Shown here one piece after another: positions 1 to 11,514 of a stretch of DNA of 64,000 nt (positions are counted from its first letter, which is position 1; the number at the start of each line of letters is the position of its first letter). The stretch is from Cryoendolithus antarcticus. Taxonomy: Eukaryota > Ascomycota > Dothideomycetes > Cladosporiales > Cladosporiaceae. A program made the position numbers and the translations under genes. Location of the stretch: assembly GCA_002077065.1 (NCBI GenBank), contig NAJO01000037.1, positions 124,001 through 188,000 of the forward strand, read 5' to 3'. The notes below the pieces were generated by a model, which ran no database searches, had not been told where the DNA came from, and saw only the letters and a list, made by a program, of their open reading frames with translations.

Positions 1-868
1 TCGCAGTCTTCGCGCTATCGATGCAGGTCTGGTCGAGTTTCGATTCGTCACCAGCTTTGTACCACGCTGTGCCTGTGCCATACGCGAGCTGGAAAATTAT
101 TAGCCGATTGATTCGAAGCAAGAGAATTGTGAAAGATACCATGGGGATACTTGTCCCATCATTCAGCTTCAGCTTCGGGATTGGGGTGTGAATGTTGGCC
201 ATTGTCCTAATCTGGGGGTTGGGATATGTGCGAGGTATCGAAGTGCTCGCGCTGAAGAACCTGGCGAGTAGGGATGGGCGCCGAATGAGCAGGGCGCTTT
301 GCATATGAAGAAGCAAATTACGGAAATACCTCACGATTGTATGCGCAACAAAGTCTTATTACAGAATGCGCGCAGGAACAGCGCGCAAGTGACTCGAAGT
401 GGGGTGCACGACAAGATGGAGTGGGCTGTACCGGCAACAGGGCAATGTTTCGGCACAGGTACCCGGAGTCGTTCTACTGTAGGAAGCGTCCTACTGCCGC
501 ATCATTCCATCTTCGCATCTCCAAAAGCCTCAGACCGTGACAACGCTCATATAAGGGTCACCGCACCCAGGGAAGGCTACATAGCTGTGTTTATGAGAGC
601 CATGACCTCAGAGCATGAAATCCAAGGGACAGCCTGCTCTTTGTCACCCGGACAGCAAGTGGTGATCCCGCTGTCGCAGCTACGCCTGTAGTAGCACAGT
701 AGCATGCGCAAGTGAGACGAGAACAAGCGGAGGTTACTGATAAGATCAGTCATTACAGGTGCGGGTGCACTAGCACAGATATATACACATCTACCTCATC
801 TCAACATTATTCTTCATTCCACCTCTCCTGTCGCATGGTCATTCTGCACAGTTGCACATCACAACCAT
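1..868. other. Intergenic, no gene recognised
   Basis: Several short open frames are present on both strands, but none has a convincing composition, signal or family resemblance. I see nothing I can support here; the right part is presumably the 3' flank of the alkaline phosphatase gene. Confidence 0.5.
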
Positions 869-3152
869 CTAGTTACCCCAAGGTCCCTTTCCGGGTCCCT
901 TCTTGTATGTCGGGTTACCTGGCCCGTAGTGGTGGTAGCCCTTACCACCCTTGCCATGGTGCTGCCAGTTGGTCCCATTGCCCTGGTCACCGTGTCCACC
1001 CTCCTCAGCCTGCTCGCTGCGCGAAGCACCGAGACACTCAGCGATGTGGTAGAAGATGTCGATGCTGTTGTACACACCGGTGAAAAGCTCGTGGCAAGGA
1101 CCCCTGGCGAAGACGGGCACGTCAGTGAGGGAGTGCACGCCCTGGGCTGCGTTCGGCGGAAGGGTGCCGTTGACGATGAAGCCGTTGACGTTGTCCTTGG
1201 GGTTGACGAAGTAGTTGGTGGCTGCGAAGCCAGTGATGTTGGTTGCTGGGAGACGTGGGCCACCCTTGTGGATTTGGTAGTTCTCGCGGTGGTCTGGGTT
1301 GGCACCGAATCCTTGAGCGAGGGTGTAGCGAGGATCCCAGTTAGAGGGGAAGAACTATACGACCATTAGTCTGAGGATGGGAGCAGTGAGAGACACATTC
1401 CTTACCGAGTCAGTGTACTTCAAGTTACCAGTGTTGATGTACTGCGACTCCCCAGAGTTCTGGTATGTGCCCACAGCCTTGCGCTTGTTGCGGTCGGTGG
1501 TCTGGGCGTTGAGGTACTGCGTGTCCGCATTGCCGAATACGTCGAAGCCGTGACCGTGATCGGCAGTAACGATGATAAGCGTGTTATCAAGCTCGCCGAT
1601 CTTGGTCAGGTACTCGATCGAAGCCTTGACGGTATCGTCAAGCTCGAGAAGCTCGCCAAGAGCACGGTCGTAATCGAGGACATGCATCATCTTGTCGATT
1701 GAGGCAGCCTCAGACATGAGGAACCAACCCTTATCACCATCAGCCTTCGAGCGCGTTTCAAGGATATCGATGGCCTTGAGAGTCATTTGCTTGAGACCTG
1801 GCTGATCCAGCGCGTCTCCCTTCGTGCCAGTCGGGTCGTTCTTCTGAGCCTTGAGGTTGTCAGGGAAGACATTACGGTCCACCCACTTCGCCATGTTGGA
1901 TACGGAGAAGACACCAAGCGTTTTGACAGCACTAGAAGCAGCTTGGAGCGCAGTGTTGTTGTAGATGAGATCGTAACCAGCATCGGCAAACACCTTGTAA
2001 TAGTCAAGATTGTTGTACGTTACACCACCGAGAGATGGCGAGTAGAAGTTCTCCGCACCACCACCTAGAACGACATCGTAACCAGGCCAGTCAGTCCACG
2101 TGTAGTTCACAATGCCGTGGATGAAGGAATCAATGACCGCACCGTACTCATCACGGCTGCGGGTCTTGGCTGTGAAAGCAGCGGGCGTAGCGTCAGCCAA
2201 AAAAGCCGTGCTTACGATACCAAGCTTGCCACCGTACAGTCGGTAGAATATCTCCATGATAGATTCCACCTTTGGGTCGTCGTATGGGTCCTTAGACGAA
2301 TCCGCGTAGACACCGAGAGCATTCACACTGGATTTGTGGCCAGTGTACAAGGCGCTAGCGGAATTGGCGGAGTCGGTAATGAACGAGTCGATTGAGTGGG
2401 TCATCTGATGTCCAAGAGCAGGGAACTGGTCCAGAGCCATCTTAGTCAAGTAGCGACCATTCTTTTGCTTGTGTGCAATCAGGCGTGCAGCCGTGATCAT
2501 GTTGGTTGTCATGCCGTCACCGATGAAGAGAAGCACGTTCTTGGTCTTGCGGACCTCCGACAAGTCGCGAACATCCCAGACCGCGGTGGTGTTGGTGCCA
2601 TTGTAGGTCAGGACGGCCTCATATGATCCGGGCTCGTAGAGGGCGACGCGACGGTAAGCTTTGGCAGCTACGTTCACGAGGGAGGGGGTCTTCGCATCCT
2701 GGGCAAAGAGGTCCTCGAACCAGGTGAAGTTCCATGCCTCAAGGGCTGGCTCATCTACGCCGAAGAACTGGGCGGCTGGCACACCAGCTTCGCCGACCTT
2801 GCCAACAGTGAGGGCGAAGTTGGTGTCTGGCACACCGTTGGTAGCCTCGGAGCCATTGACCGGAGCGTGGACTTCGACACGAATGTCGAAGAATTGCCCA
2901 GCGAGGAAGTCCTGAGCATCTAGGAGCGTGCTCTGTTAGCCAATGTGCTTCAACTTTTCACATTCTTGTGGACCTGATGATCTCCTCGTCGCGTCCGCTC
3001 CTCTTCGACGCTTTTGCTTTACCGGAAGATCACGTACCTGGAGGCAAAATGCAGCCCAGAGTCGGACACGTCCCCAATCGCTGGAATGTCTGTGCCGAAG
3101 CAACAGCAGCCAATGCAGCCGTAGCCACAGCTGAAGTCCTGAAACCCACCAT
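869..3152 (-). CDS. Secreted alkaline phosphatase
   Basis: Metal-dependent phosphomonoesterase of the E. coli PhoA/alkaline phosphatase family, probably exported. Three exons on the minus strand: 3152-3038, 2919-1406 and 1354-869, joined in frame (704 aa). Exon 1 encodes a signal peptide (Ala-rich core, ending near VASA). Exon 2 holds the catalytic core: FIGDGM (metal-binding Asp near residue 173), DSANSAS with the nucleophile Ser near 222, an IDKMMH metal segment and TADHGHG. Exon 3 carries VPVFARG and closes the domain, then adds a Gly/His/Lys-rich tail of about 40 residues that is not part of the catalytic fold. The intron boundaries (donors GTACGT and GTAAGG; acceptors CCTAG and TATAG) restore phase exactly. 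Phosphate scavenging is the expected role. A vacuolar location instead of secretion cannot be excluded. Confidence 0.9.
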
Positions 3153-4033
3153 CTTTTCAATAGTAGATAAACAAGTAAACAAAGATCGACACCCTGATGG
3201 AAGGACCTCGATAAAAGCCCAAGCTATCCAAAGAGCTCCCCCGGTCTACTATATAAACCTCACCTACCTAGTGCATCTGCAGGAACCGACCGCATTGCTG
3301 CCACGCTACGTGACTACGCGGAGATCAGGCATCTCATCGAGCTCTCGCCATTCGCGATGCCCCACCAGCAACGCGCTACCCTCCACGTGCTGCGGCTGAG
3401 CAGGTTGTCATCGTAGAAGAATCCGATGAAGGACAAGCCAGGTACGTCAATGGCCATACCAAGCATTCGAGAAAAGCAGACAAGCTCTTGGCTGATGGAG
3501 AGCGTGCGAGGATCCGAGGACGCTGTATGGAAGGGAATGGTAACACACGATCGGACCTGCCGCATCTGGCATGATCAAGAGGTCACTGGCGCCTTGGTAT
3601 ACGTTTGCCAAGGAGACGAAGGCTGAGATGGGAGAGGGAAGTGGGTTATATAGATGTGAAGTCAGGAACGTGGGGACGGGAACGTGTTCAATTGGGTGGA
3701 GACGGGTGCTGGTCTGACAAATACAGTCGCGCGGTAGATCTCGGTATGCTGCTTCGAACCCATGCGTCTCTCCAGAAGGCTGAATGCTTCTATGCAACTG
3801 TGATGGCACCTGTAAGTCCTTCAAGTAGTAGCACTGAAAGAAAGAGAGCAGACTGGCGCGCTCGGATCATTTGAGAAGCGCTCGACATAGACAAGAGATC
3901 CGTATCCTGGAGGCGATCTCGGAAAGATCCAATACAATGTAACACAAACTGAACAGTAGAAGTTTAGGTCTTTTGAGAAGAATACCGAAGTCTTATCACC
4001 ACCTGAGCGCAAGCCGCCCCACGTAGGCCTGTC
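3153..4033. other. Intergenic, promoter side of alkaline phosphatase
   Basis: Lies between the start of the phosphatase gene and the 3' end of the cellulase gene. Apart from the TATA-like element, I see only short unconvincing open frames on both strands. Confidence 0.5.
3249..3257 (-). promoter_or_regulatory. TATA-box-like element
   Basis: Read on the minus strand this is TTTATATAG, about 100 bp upstream of the alkaline phosphatase ATG at 3152. The position and strand suit a TATA element for that gene. Motif match only. Confidence 0.4.
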
Positions 4034-5493
4034 TCAAAGGCATTGTGAGTACCACTGGTTGCTCACTTTGCACATGCTCCCACTCGCACAGCAAGTCGCA
4101 CCGCTCCAGCCCTGTCCACCGCACTGGCCCCACTTCGAGGCGCAAGTACCACCAGACGCCGTGGTCGTCGCCGCTGCGGTTGTAGTTGTGGTTGTGCTTG
4201 GTGCTTTGGTGGTTGTAGTGGTCGTCGTAGGAGCGCGGGTGGAAGTCGTGACGGGACCTGAGGTAGTCTTGACTGTCGAAGTCGTGGTTGTGGTTGTGGT
4301 GGTGGGTGCGACTGTGGTGGTTGTGGTCTTGGGTGGCGATGATGTAGTGGTCGAGGTGGGTGCGGCAGAGCCGGAAAGAGCGGATTGCAAGATTGGCACG
4401 TAAGGTGCGTACGCCACGCCGGTGGAGGGCTCGATGCTGTGTTCAATGTCAGTCTCGTTATCATGCCGTGTATTATCCATGCTCTACTGACCTGTAGATG
4501 TAATCCGCCCACCACGGCCCGGCAGCCCACCAAATTGCACCCTGCCACACATCGGTATTCGCCTGCATATAAGCCAACATATCCTTCACAGCGCTCTGGC
4601 ACTGCGCGTTGTTCCCTCCCGCGAACTCGCCAATTAGCCCAATCTTGCCATTCGCGCGAAGCCAGTTTGTGGCAGCGACGAGACGCTCAGACCCAACGGT
4701 CGCGCTCACGCAGGCAGTGGAAGTGCCCGAACCATCAGAGTCGAGGTACTGATGCATCTGGTAGACCAAGTTGTTCGAAGGATCAGTGAGTGAGCCCATA
4801 GTGTCAGCGTTCGTCAGACCATCGGTGCCCTTGGAGGTCGTCCAAGTCCAGGCGCCAGTCCAGGAGTTGCCCTCGACATTGATGATCTGGGTTGTAGCAC
4901 CCGCAGCACGAATACCGTCGATGGCGGCTTGGTTCATGGTCGCCACGAGCGCGCCGGCCATGGTGTTGTATTCATTGTTCGTGTCGAAGATGACGTTGTT
5001 GTTGCTCTTGAATTGCGCTGCCACGGTCTGCCACCAGGCCTTGAAGGCTGAGGCGTCGGTGATGATGTTGCCGTAGTAGCGGCCGTAGTTGTGAGGTTGG
5101 ACCATGGCGTAAGCGCCGCGAGACTAGGGTCTTGTCAGTACAGAGTCCTAGCTCCATGCAATACATGCGACTTACAGTGATGTAGTTGACTTGCTCGTTC
5201 AAGCTGGCCATGTATGTCGAGTCAAGGCTTCCCGTAAGCGAATTTGGGATGAGCCTTTCCATCGAGAAGTTGATTCGGAAGACATTGAAGCCCTTCGCGA
5301 TGTAGGTGTCGTAAGTCGACAATGTCGGCCATGTGTAGTCCTTGCCCAGTGTACCTGGGTACTTTCCATCGCCAAATTCGGGTCCAGACTCGTTGATGCC
5401 CACGAAGCGCAGTCTCGAGGACGCACGCTTCTGTGGTGCCGCGAGAGACAGTGCCACCGTACCAGCGGCGGCGAGAAGAGTAATGAAATGCAT
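4034..5493 (-). CDS. GH5 endoglucanase with C-terminal CBM1
   Basis: Secreted beta-1,4-endoglucanase of glycoside hydrolase family 5, acting on cellulose. Three exons (5493-5176, 5123-4492, 4436-4034) give 450 aa in frame. The start is the Met that begins a signal peptide, followed by a Kex2-like QKR site. The catalytic barrel contains VGINESG near the N terminus, a DTNNEYN segment with the probable acid/base Glu, [11 protein letters not shown], and IGEFAGG with the probable nucleophile Glu. A linker of about 90 residues made almost wholly of Thr with Ser, Pro, Val and Ala follows, then a complete CBM1 ([12 protein letters not shown] core, ending QWYSQCL) at the extreme C terminus. Intron donors are GTAAGT and GTCAGT; acceptors are CCTAG and ACACAG. 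Plant cell-wall degradation is the expected role. Confidence 0.93.
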
Positions 5494-6053
5494 GGTGAAT
5501 GAAGCGAGTGACTGTGTGGCTCGAAGGCGCTGTGATGAAGAGAAAGCCGGAAGGAGATGTATGTCAGTACTTACGATCTTATGAAACACTTGGAAGCATC
5601 TTTGCCATGCCACGTGAACAGACTCTCTCATTTCCTCCATGTTCAGAGTGGTCTAGCATAATGATCTCTCCGTGGCGTCGTCGTTCCGTGATATTCCAGG
5701 CGAGATTGTTGCGGAGCAGATCTCCCGCCAAGGTTGGCAGAGATGGTGCCAAGAGATCCTCTTTCATCTGCATGCCGCTCGTCAATTTCTTGCTGTCTCC
5801 AGCATGCCGCTGCAAAGTGGCGCATGATGGCTACTGAATGAAACGCCGTCGGCGCCTCGGCCAGATGTCTCATAAAGGTGCAGTGAGGCTCATTGGATCC
5901 CTATAAGAGCCAAGCCAAGATGAGATTGAGTCTGGGGCCGGCTTGCCTGCTCCGTGATCGTTTCGACGAAGTCCACGAGTCGGCGAAATTGTATCAAATG
6001 CTTTCCTGTTCCAATTTTGCTCAACTGTTGAAGTCAAGTGTGCCGTACATGCT
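5494..6053. other. Intergenic, cellulase promoter
   Basis: Holds the upstream region of the cellulase gene and the 3' flank of the phosphoserine aminotransferase gene. No further gene or clear regulatory motif is supported. Confidence 0.5.
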
Positions 6054-7304
6054 TCACGCCTTACCGTCGGCGAAGTCCTTCATGTACTGTATCAGCTTCT
6101 CCACCGCTGCCACGGACACTGCGTTGTAGTTGCTCGCGCGAATGCCTCCAACGCTGCGGTGACCTTTCAGTCCGAACAGCCCTCTGCTTTCTGCGCCCTT
6201 GAGGAAAGCCTTCTCAGCATCTGCGTCTCCGCCCTTGATCCTGAAGCACAGATTCATCCTGCTCCGTACGCTCTTGTCGGGCACTACAGTGTACACATCA
6301 CTGCCATCCAGCACAGCATACAGGTCCTTAGCCTTCTTGTCCGATTCTGCTTGCTGTGTTGCAATGCGTGGTGTCTGCCCTTCCGAAGCGTCTAATAGTC
6401 GCTGCATCACGCGGCCAGCAATCCAGACGTCGAAGATGGGTAGCGTATTGTAGAGGCTGTTGTTCTTCGCTACCGTGGGGTAGTCGAGGACTACAGGTCC
6501 GACCGAGAGGCCCAATTTGCGCATCAAGACTGAGTCTGCCATTGCTGCGTGAGGCGGGAGAATCTTGTTTGAGATGATCGCGATCGTAATGCCTGTTGTG
6601 CCAATGTTTTTCTGTGCGCCGCCGAAGATGGCGATGTGTTTCCGCACGTCCACTCGGCGAGAGAGGAAGTTTGAGCTCATGTCTGCGACGAGGTTTTCGC
6701 CATCGGGTGTACCCTGAAATTCCACTCCATCGACCGTCTCGTTGTCGCAGTAGTAGGTCAAGGCTACGTCTGCTGCCGTCGTTGAGGGCTTGTAGGTCTC
6801 AGCAGAGGGTATGACACCAACTTTGCCATCGCGGTGCTGCCGCGAGTCTGTGACGATGTTGACATGCTCCTTGCCAATGAGCCGTGCAGCCTCTTGTGAA
6901 GCCTTCAGTGACCATGATCCAGTGACGAGATAGTCCAGCCGTAGCTTAGCAACCTCATCTGCCAGCTTCGTCTCATCGTCGACGATCCCCTTCGCTCGCT
7001 TTGCCAACCAGACTGAGACAAGATTGTAGACTACTGCACTGAATTCACCACTCCCACCTCCTTGTAAAAAGAGGATCTGGTAGCCTTCTGGTCCATCGCC
7101 ATTAGGTATGTCAAGTAATTGACGAAGCGCGTCTTGTGCGTGAGCGAGGATTGCGTTTGCTTCAGGCGATCGATGTGAGATCTCTGTAATGCCTATACCC
7201 GAATCATTGTAGTTCAGAAGTACTTTTGCGGCCTCTTCGAGCACTGAAGTCGGCAATGGCGCGGGCCCAGCGCCGAAATAGTGCACGTCTTCTCTCCGGG
7301 GCAT
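6054..7304 (-). CDS. SER1: Phosphoserine aminotransferase
   Basis: PLP-dependent class V aminotransferase converting 3-phosphohydroxypyruvate and glutamate to phosphoserine and 2-oxoglutarate in serine biosynthesis; cytosolic. Uninterrupted 416-aa frame beginning MPRREDVHYFGAGPAPLP, the usual N terminus of the family, which fixes the start. Visible features are EISHRS, FLQGGGSGEF (phosphate/PLP contact), VADMSSNFLSR, and GGAQKNIG with the Schiff-base Lys. The C-terminal SRGLFGLKGHRSVGG block is also typical. Length matches fungal homologues. No intron is needed. An upstream open stretch to about 7400 in another frame is probably 5' UTR. Confidence 0.95.
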   Translation of the reverse strand: MPRREDVHYFGAGPAPLPTSVLEEAAKVLLNYNDSGIGITEISHRSPEANAILAHAQDALRQLLDIPNGDGPEGYQILFLQGGGSGEFSAVVYNLVSVWLAKRAKGIVDDETKLADEVAKLRLDYLVTGSWSLKASQEAARLIGKEHVNIVTDSRQHRDGKVGVIPSAETYKPSTTAADVALTYYCDNETVDGVEFQGTPDGENLVADMSSNFLSRRVDVRKHIAIFGGAQKNIGTTGITIAIISNKILPPHAAMADSVLMRKLGLSVGPVVLDYPTVAKNNSLYNTLPIFDVWIAGRVMQRLLDASEGQTPRIATQQAESDKKAKDLYAVLDGSDVYTVVPDKSVRSRMNLCFRIKGGDADAEKAFLKGAESRGLFGLKGHRSVGGIRASNYNAVSVAAVEKLIQYMKDFADGKA

Positions 7305-7505
7305 GATGGGTTGGCTGAGGGTCTTCTCTTCGTAGCTGTAATAAGACTGAGATCAGTGCTGTGTTCGTGAAAGAGTGAGCATATACTGTGACCATAATTC
7401 ATGGCGACTCTTGCGATCTCGGCTTCCCCAGATGCCGAATCGCGGAGGTGAATCGTGGAGCATTGGATTTATTTGGACAAGGTACCTTATGCCTCTCCAA
7501 AGATC

Positions 7506-7964
7506 TTAGATGTAGTCAATTGCTACTATCTTCCTACCTGCGGTAGTGAAATGCTTCATTGTTGTGACTGTGAGAGAACGGACTGTCAAGGTTAAGTCCG
7601 CAGCTCTCACCGACACTGAGCGACAAGTATCACTATTGCAGGTGGTCTTGTAGTGGCACAGGCGCATTCGGATTTTTGGAGAGAGGGAGGTGTGCAAACT
7701 GATCTCGTCGTTCACTCTGCGTCGTAGCACGTACGCACGTGCGGCAGCTTGCAATCCCAAGATCTCCTCCTCGCAGTCGTAGAGTATTTGGAGGTCTTCT
7801 CGAAGTCGTCGTGAAGTATTCAATGCCCGAATACAGCCTTGTAGCCCAGTGAGGGCGGAATCCGGCGCGTCTGCCCAATCGTCTATATGGCAAAACTCTT
7901 TCTGAACCCTCCACCGCACCAGACACCCCCTAGCGTTAGCTTGTAGACCCGTGAGAGCATCCAT
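7506..7964 (-). CDS. Small ORF with three tandem IQ-like repeats
   Basis: A 152-residue open frame whose first 90 residues hold three spaced copies of an IQ-like motif: TGLQANARGCLVRWRV, TGLQGCIRALNTSRRL and LGLQAAARAYVLRRRV, 32-35 residues apart. IQ motifs bind calmodulin or myosin light chains, and arrays of this spacing occur in IQGAP-type proteins. After the third repeat the sequence loses character, so either an intron follows or the frame runs into non-coding DNA. It starts only 54 bp from the divergent homoaconitase ATG. It may be a small calmodulin-binding protein or a remnant of a larger IQ-repeat gene; no actin-binding or RasGAP domain lies nearby. The family is not recognised. Confidence 0.4.
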   Translation of the reverse strand: MDALTGLQANARGCLVRWRVQKEFCHIDDWADAPDSALTGLQGCIRALNTSRRLREDLQILYDCEEEILGLQAAARAYVLRRRVNDEISLHTSLSPKIRMRLCHYKTTCNSDTCRSVSVRAADLTLTVRSLTVTTMKHFTTAGRKIVAIDYI

Positions 7965-8018
7965 CCAGAAGTGCTTGACAGGTCTACATACTTCGGCGCT
8001 ACACAGTTTTGACCTAGA

Positions 8019-10493
8019 ATGGCTACAGTACGATGGGCAGGTGCGCTCCCGCTCTTACGAGTATCAAGAGCGCCAACATGGGCAAGAGCGACCATCACAG
8101 TACGGAGTCCAGCATATCTACACCACCGACCGCGGCATATCACGACAGCACGCCCCGTTAGACAAGCAGAGCCGATCAATGCCTTCCACTCCCAGCTCGA
8201 GAGCATCTCGCCTGAGCTGCTGAGCCGATCGACCACCGCCCCAGCAACTCCCCAAACCCTCACTGAGAAGATCGTCCAGCGCTACAGCTTAGACCTCGCA
8301 GAAGGCAAGGTCGTCAAGTCTGGCGACTATGTCACCCTCTCGCCGCACAAATGCATGACCCACGACAACTCCTGGCCCGTTGCGACAAAGTTCATGTCCA
8401 TCGGCGCATCGAAGATCCACGATCGGGATCAAATAGTCATGACTTTGGATCATGATGTGCAGAACAAGAGCGAGAAGAACTTGAAGAAATACTCGCAGAT
8501 CGAGAACTTCGCAAAGGATCAGGGCGTAGACTTCTACCCAGCCGGCCGCGGGATTGGACATCAGATCATGGTGGAGGAGGGCTATGCGTGGCCCGGCACA
8601 TTGGCTGTGGCGAGTGATAGTCATACGAACATGTATGGCGGTGTTGGCTGCCTGGGTACACCTGTAGTCAGGACAGACGCGGCAAGCATATGGGCAACGG
8701 GACGGACGTGGTGGCAAATACCACCCATAGCCAAAGTCACATTGACAGGCGTGCTCCCGATCGGCGTTACAGGCAAAGATGTCATCGTAGCGTTATGCGG
8801 GCTGTTCAATAACGATGAGGTACTCAATCATGCCATCGAGTTCACTGGAACAGAAGAGACAATGAGGACCTTGCCTGTAGATGACCGGCTAGCCATTGCC
8901 AACATGACGACCGAATGGGGCGCTCTAAGTGGACTGTTCCCGATCGACAACATCTTGAAAGGCTGGCTGCGAGCCAAGGCGACTGACGCATCTATATTCG
9001 GCACTGCGTCGCAGACTGCAAGCCCAACGACCCTTCGCTTCAACCACGAACGACTGGACGACCTATTTGAGGCACCGTTGGCGGCCGACAAAGGCGCGAA
9101 GTACGCGAAGGAACTCTTTCTTGACCTCTCGACGCTCACACCATACGTCTCCGGACCCAATAGCGTGAAGGTCGCCACGCCTTTGTCAGAGCTCGAGGCC
9201 CAAGATATCAAGTTGAACAAGGCATACCTCGTGTCGTGCACCAACAGCCGGCGAAGCGATATCGCCGCGGCTGCTAAGGTCTTCAAGGATGCTGCCAAAG
9301 CCAATGATGGCAAGATCCCAAAGATTGCGCCAGGCGTGAACTTCTACATTGCTGCAGCTTCGCTGCCTGAGCAACAGGCAGCGATCGAGCAGGGCGACTG
9401 GCAAGCGTTGGTCGAAGCTGGCGCTCAAGAGCTGCCCTCAGGCTGTGGACCATGCATTGGGCTTGGCACCGGACTGCTCGAGCCAGGAGAGGTGGGCATC
9501 TCCGCCTCAAATCGCAATTTCAAAGGTCGGATGGGCAGTACAGATGCCAAGGCCTACCTTGCATCGCCTGAAGTGGTCGCGGCGAGCGCCTTGCAAGGCA
9601 AGATCGCTGGTCCAGGCTGGTTCACCAAGCAAGAAGGCTGGGAAGGCGTGACTCGCGGCGAAGGGGGCTACACGACGCTTTCAATGGAAGACGCGCTCGA
9701 GAAACTCATCGCAGACGCCGATGCCGCCATCTCAGCTGCTGAGGCGAAGCTCAGCCCTGCCTCGGAGGACGCCGCGGACTCCACTTCGGCAACGAACTCC
9801 CTCACGCCCATCCTCCCTGGCTTCCCTGCCAAAGTCACGGGCGAGATCCTCTGGTGTAACGCGGACAACATCAACACCGATGCCATCTACCCTGGTAAGT
9901 ACACCTACGATGATGCTTTCTCCTCCTCACCAGAGAAGATGGCCACAGTCACGATGGAGAACTACGACCCTGCTTTCTCTGGCATCGCGAAGAAAGGCGA
10001 CATCCTTGTCTCCGGCTTCAACTTTGGCTGCGGAAGTAGTCGCGAGCAGGCGGCGACAGCTGTTTTGGCGAAGGGCATCCCGATGGTCGTAGCAGGCAGC
10101 TTCGGCAACATCTTCTCGCGGAATAGCATCAATAACGCGCTCATGGGTGTCGAGGTGCCTCGCTTGATTGAGCGACTCCGCGCCGCGTTCCCCAACTTGT
10201 CATCCTCTCCGCCGCCTTCTAAGCCACAGGCTATCACCGAGCCAGAGCAGAACTCTCAGTCTCTTGACTCGCCTCCTCCAGCGCCGCCAAGCGTCCCTGC
10301 GTCAGACCTAACGATCCGCACAGGCTGGACGTTCACGTGGGACGTTGCCAGGAGTGAAGTCATTGTCAAGGAGGGTGCGGATGGCGAAGAATGGAAGCAG
10401 AGTGTGGGCGAGCTGCCGCCGAATGTGCAAGACATCATTGCACAAGGAGGCTTGGAGGGGTGGGTGAGGAAAGAGCTGGCTGGTGGCAAATGA
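8019..10493 (+). CDS. LYS4: Homoaconitase, mitochondrial
   Basis: 4Fe-4S hydro-lyase interconverting homocitrate/homoaconitate and homoisocitrate in the alpha-aminoadipate lysine pathway of fungi. Intronless, 824 aa. The first 50 residues are rich in Arg, Ala, Ser and Thr without acids, as in a mitochondrial presequence, supporting this Met. Aconitase features: [33 protein letters not shown] and [11 protein letters not shown] (cluster cysteines), and the swivel domain with [17 protein letters not shown] and [10 protein letters not shown]. Between the swivel core (after [14 protein letters not shown]) and the last 70 residues lies a Pro/Ser-rich insert of about 45 residues, which looks like an unstructured loop. 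Aconitase itself is excluded by the homoaconitase-like active-site context and lower similarity, but this rests on recall of the families. Confidence 0.95.
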   Translation: MATVRWAGALPLLRVSRAPTWARATITVRSPAYLHHRPRHITTARPVRQAEPINAFHSQLESISPELLSRSTTAPATPQTLTEKIVQRYSLDLAEGKVVKSGDYVTLSPHKCMTHDNSWPVATKFMSIGASKIHDRDQIVMTLDHDVQNKSEKNLKKYSQIENFAKDQGVDFYPAGRGIGHQIMVEEGYAWPGTLAVASDSHTNMYGGVGCLGTPVVRTDAASIWATGRTWWQIPPIAKVTLTGVLPIGVTGKDVIVALCGLFNNDEVLNHAIEFTGTEETMRTLPVDDRLAIANMTTEWGALSGLFPIDNILKGWLRAKATDASIFGTASQTASPTTLRFNHERLDDLFEAPLAADKGAKYAKELFLDLSTLTPYVSGPNSVKVATPLSELEAQDIKLNKAYLVSCTNSRRSDIAAAAKVFKDAAKANDGKIPKIAPGVNFYIAAASLPEQQAAIEQGDWQALVEAGAQELPSGCGPCIGLGTGLLEPGEVGISASNRNFKGRMGSTDAKAYLASPEVVAASALQGKIAGPGWFTKQEGWEGVTRGEGGYTTLSMEDALEKLIADADAAISAAEAKLSPASEDAADSTSATNSLTPILPGFPAKVTGEILWCNADNINTDAIYPGKYTYDDAFSSSPEKMATVTMENYDPAFSGIAKKGDILVSGFNFGCGSSREQAATAVLAKGIPMVVAGSFGNIFSRNSINNALMGVEVPRLIERLRAAFPNLSSSPPPSKPQAITEPEQNSQSLDSPPPAPPSVPASDLTIRTGWTFTWDVARSEVIVKEGADGEEWKQSVGELPPNVQDIIAQGGLEGWVRKELAGGK

Positions 10494-11514
10494 GGCAGCG
10501 CTTCTTGCTGAGTATCCGTCGACCGCAGACTGGGACGGAGCCATGGCCGGATAATTTTTGCTGGACGCGGTCCGCTGCGAAACGCCAATCGCCAATGCAA
10601 TACGCATCTCGATCAGTGTGACGAGAGTGGTACGAAGCTCGCTGTGTAGTCTGTACCATCGCAGGCGCTACCGACGTTCGTGGAAGCGGTGTAGTGACAG
10701 GTATCCAACAGCATCTTGCACAGCTTGGCGGTCAAAATACACCGGCACCTCGACTGACAGACTCGGGCACGAAGACCAGCAGGAGCGAGACCAGGAGCAT
10801 CTAGACTAGCGCCAACGCTGCTGCTAGAGGCGCGACTGACAGCTGCCGCATCGCTAGCAGGCCAGCTGAAGGATCGTGCGTCCGCGAGGCTGGAATTGGC
10901 TGGGAATACTGTTGAAGCTGCTGCATGTGCCGATGTGGCTGAGATGGCTGCTGCTGGTATGCTGGTCCTGTATGTATATATATGTACCTGACACTGCTTG
11001 CCCCGCGGGTCTGCTGGCCCCGTCATAGTCACCGTTCAGTCTCTTGTGCAGTTACGACTATGGGTTGCTGGGCAAAGTACTTCGAGTGGAATGCTCCCTC
11101 CTGCATCTTATGTCCGGATTGACCGTTGGCAGCATTTCTTCAATTCTACGCCCGATACTGAGTCACGCCTGCCGAAAACCAGCTGACATTCAGCTATGAT
11201 GGTCACGAACGTACTCATGACCTCAAGTTGCGCACAAGATGACCTGGTGCACTGTGGTGGTCATATTGATGCTGGGAGAGTTAACCCCAAGATGGGATGG
11301 CTACCCTGCTTACGATAACCTACAGAGACACAAATTCTTCGAGGTCAGCCTGACGAGCTCTCATTGGTATGATACAGTCGCCAAATGCTTTAGCAAGACC
11401 TCGCCGCAAGACCTCCTGACATCTAAGGTAGAAGCATAGTTTTGAGTCTTGCCAGTGAATACTGGGAAGGCTTGATCGTGGCTTAGTGTACACTCCAACT
11501 CAATGATGCCACCC
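10494..11514. other. Intergenic, no gene supported
   Basis: Contains a minus-strand open frame of about 139 codons (10613-11032) with low-complexity Ala/Ser composition and no recognisable feature; I do not accept it as a gene. A short TA-alternating stretch occurs near 10974-10984. Confidence 0.45.

Noticed and set aside
299..691. Open frame of 130 codons at the left end
   Set aside because: Its first codon is TTG, and composition shows no domain, signal or bias; likely chance.
3740..3770. T-loop-like GGTTCGAA on the minus strand as a possible tRNA
   Set aside because: The flanking bases do not pair as a T stem and no A box or acceptor stem is found.
4059..4403. Val-repeat protein on the plus strand
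   Set aside because: Reverse reading of the Thr-codon linker of the cellulase.
10613..11032. 139-codon frame rich in Ala/Ser and Cys
   Set aside because: No signal peptide, no cysteine spacing typical of small secreted proteins, no splice support.
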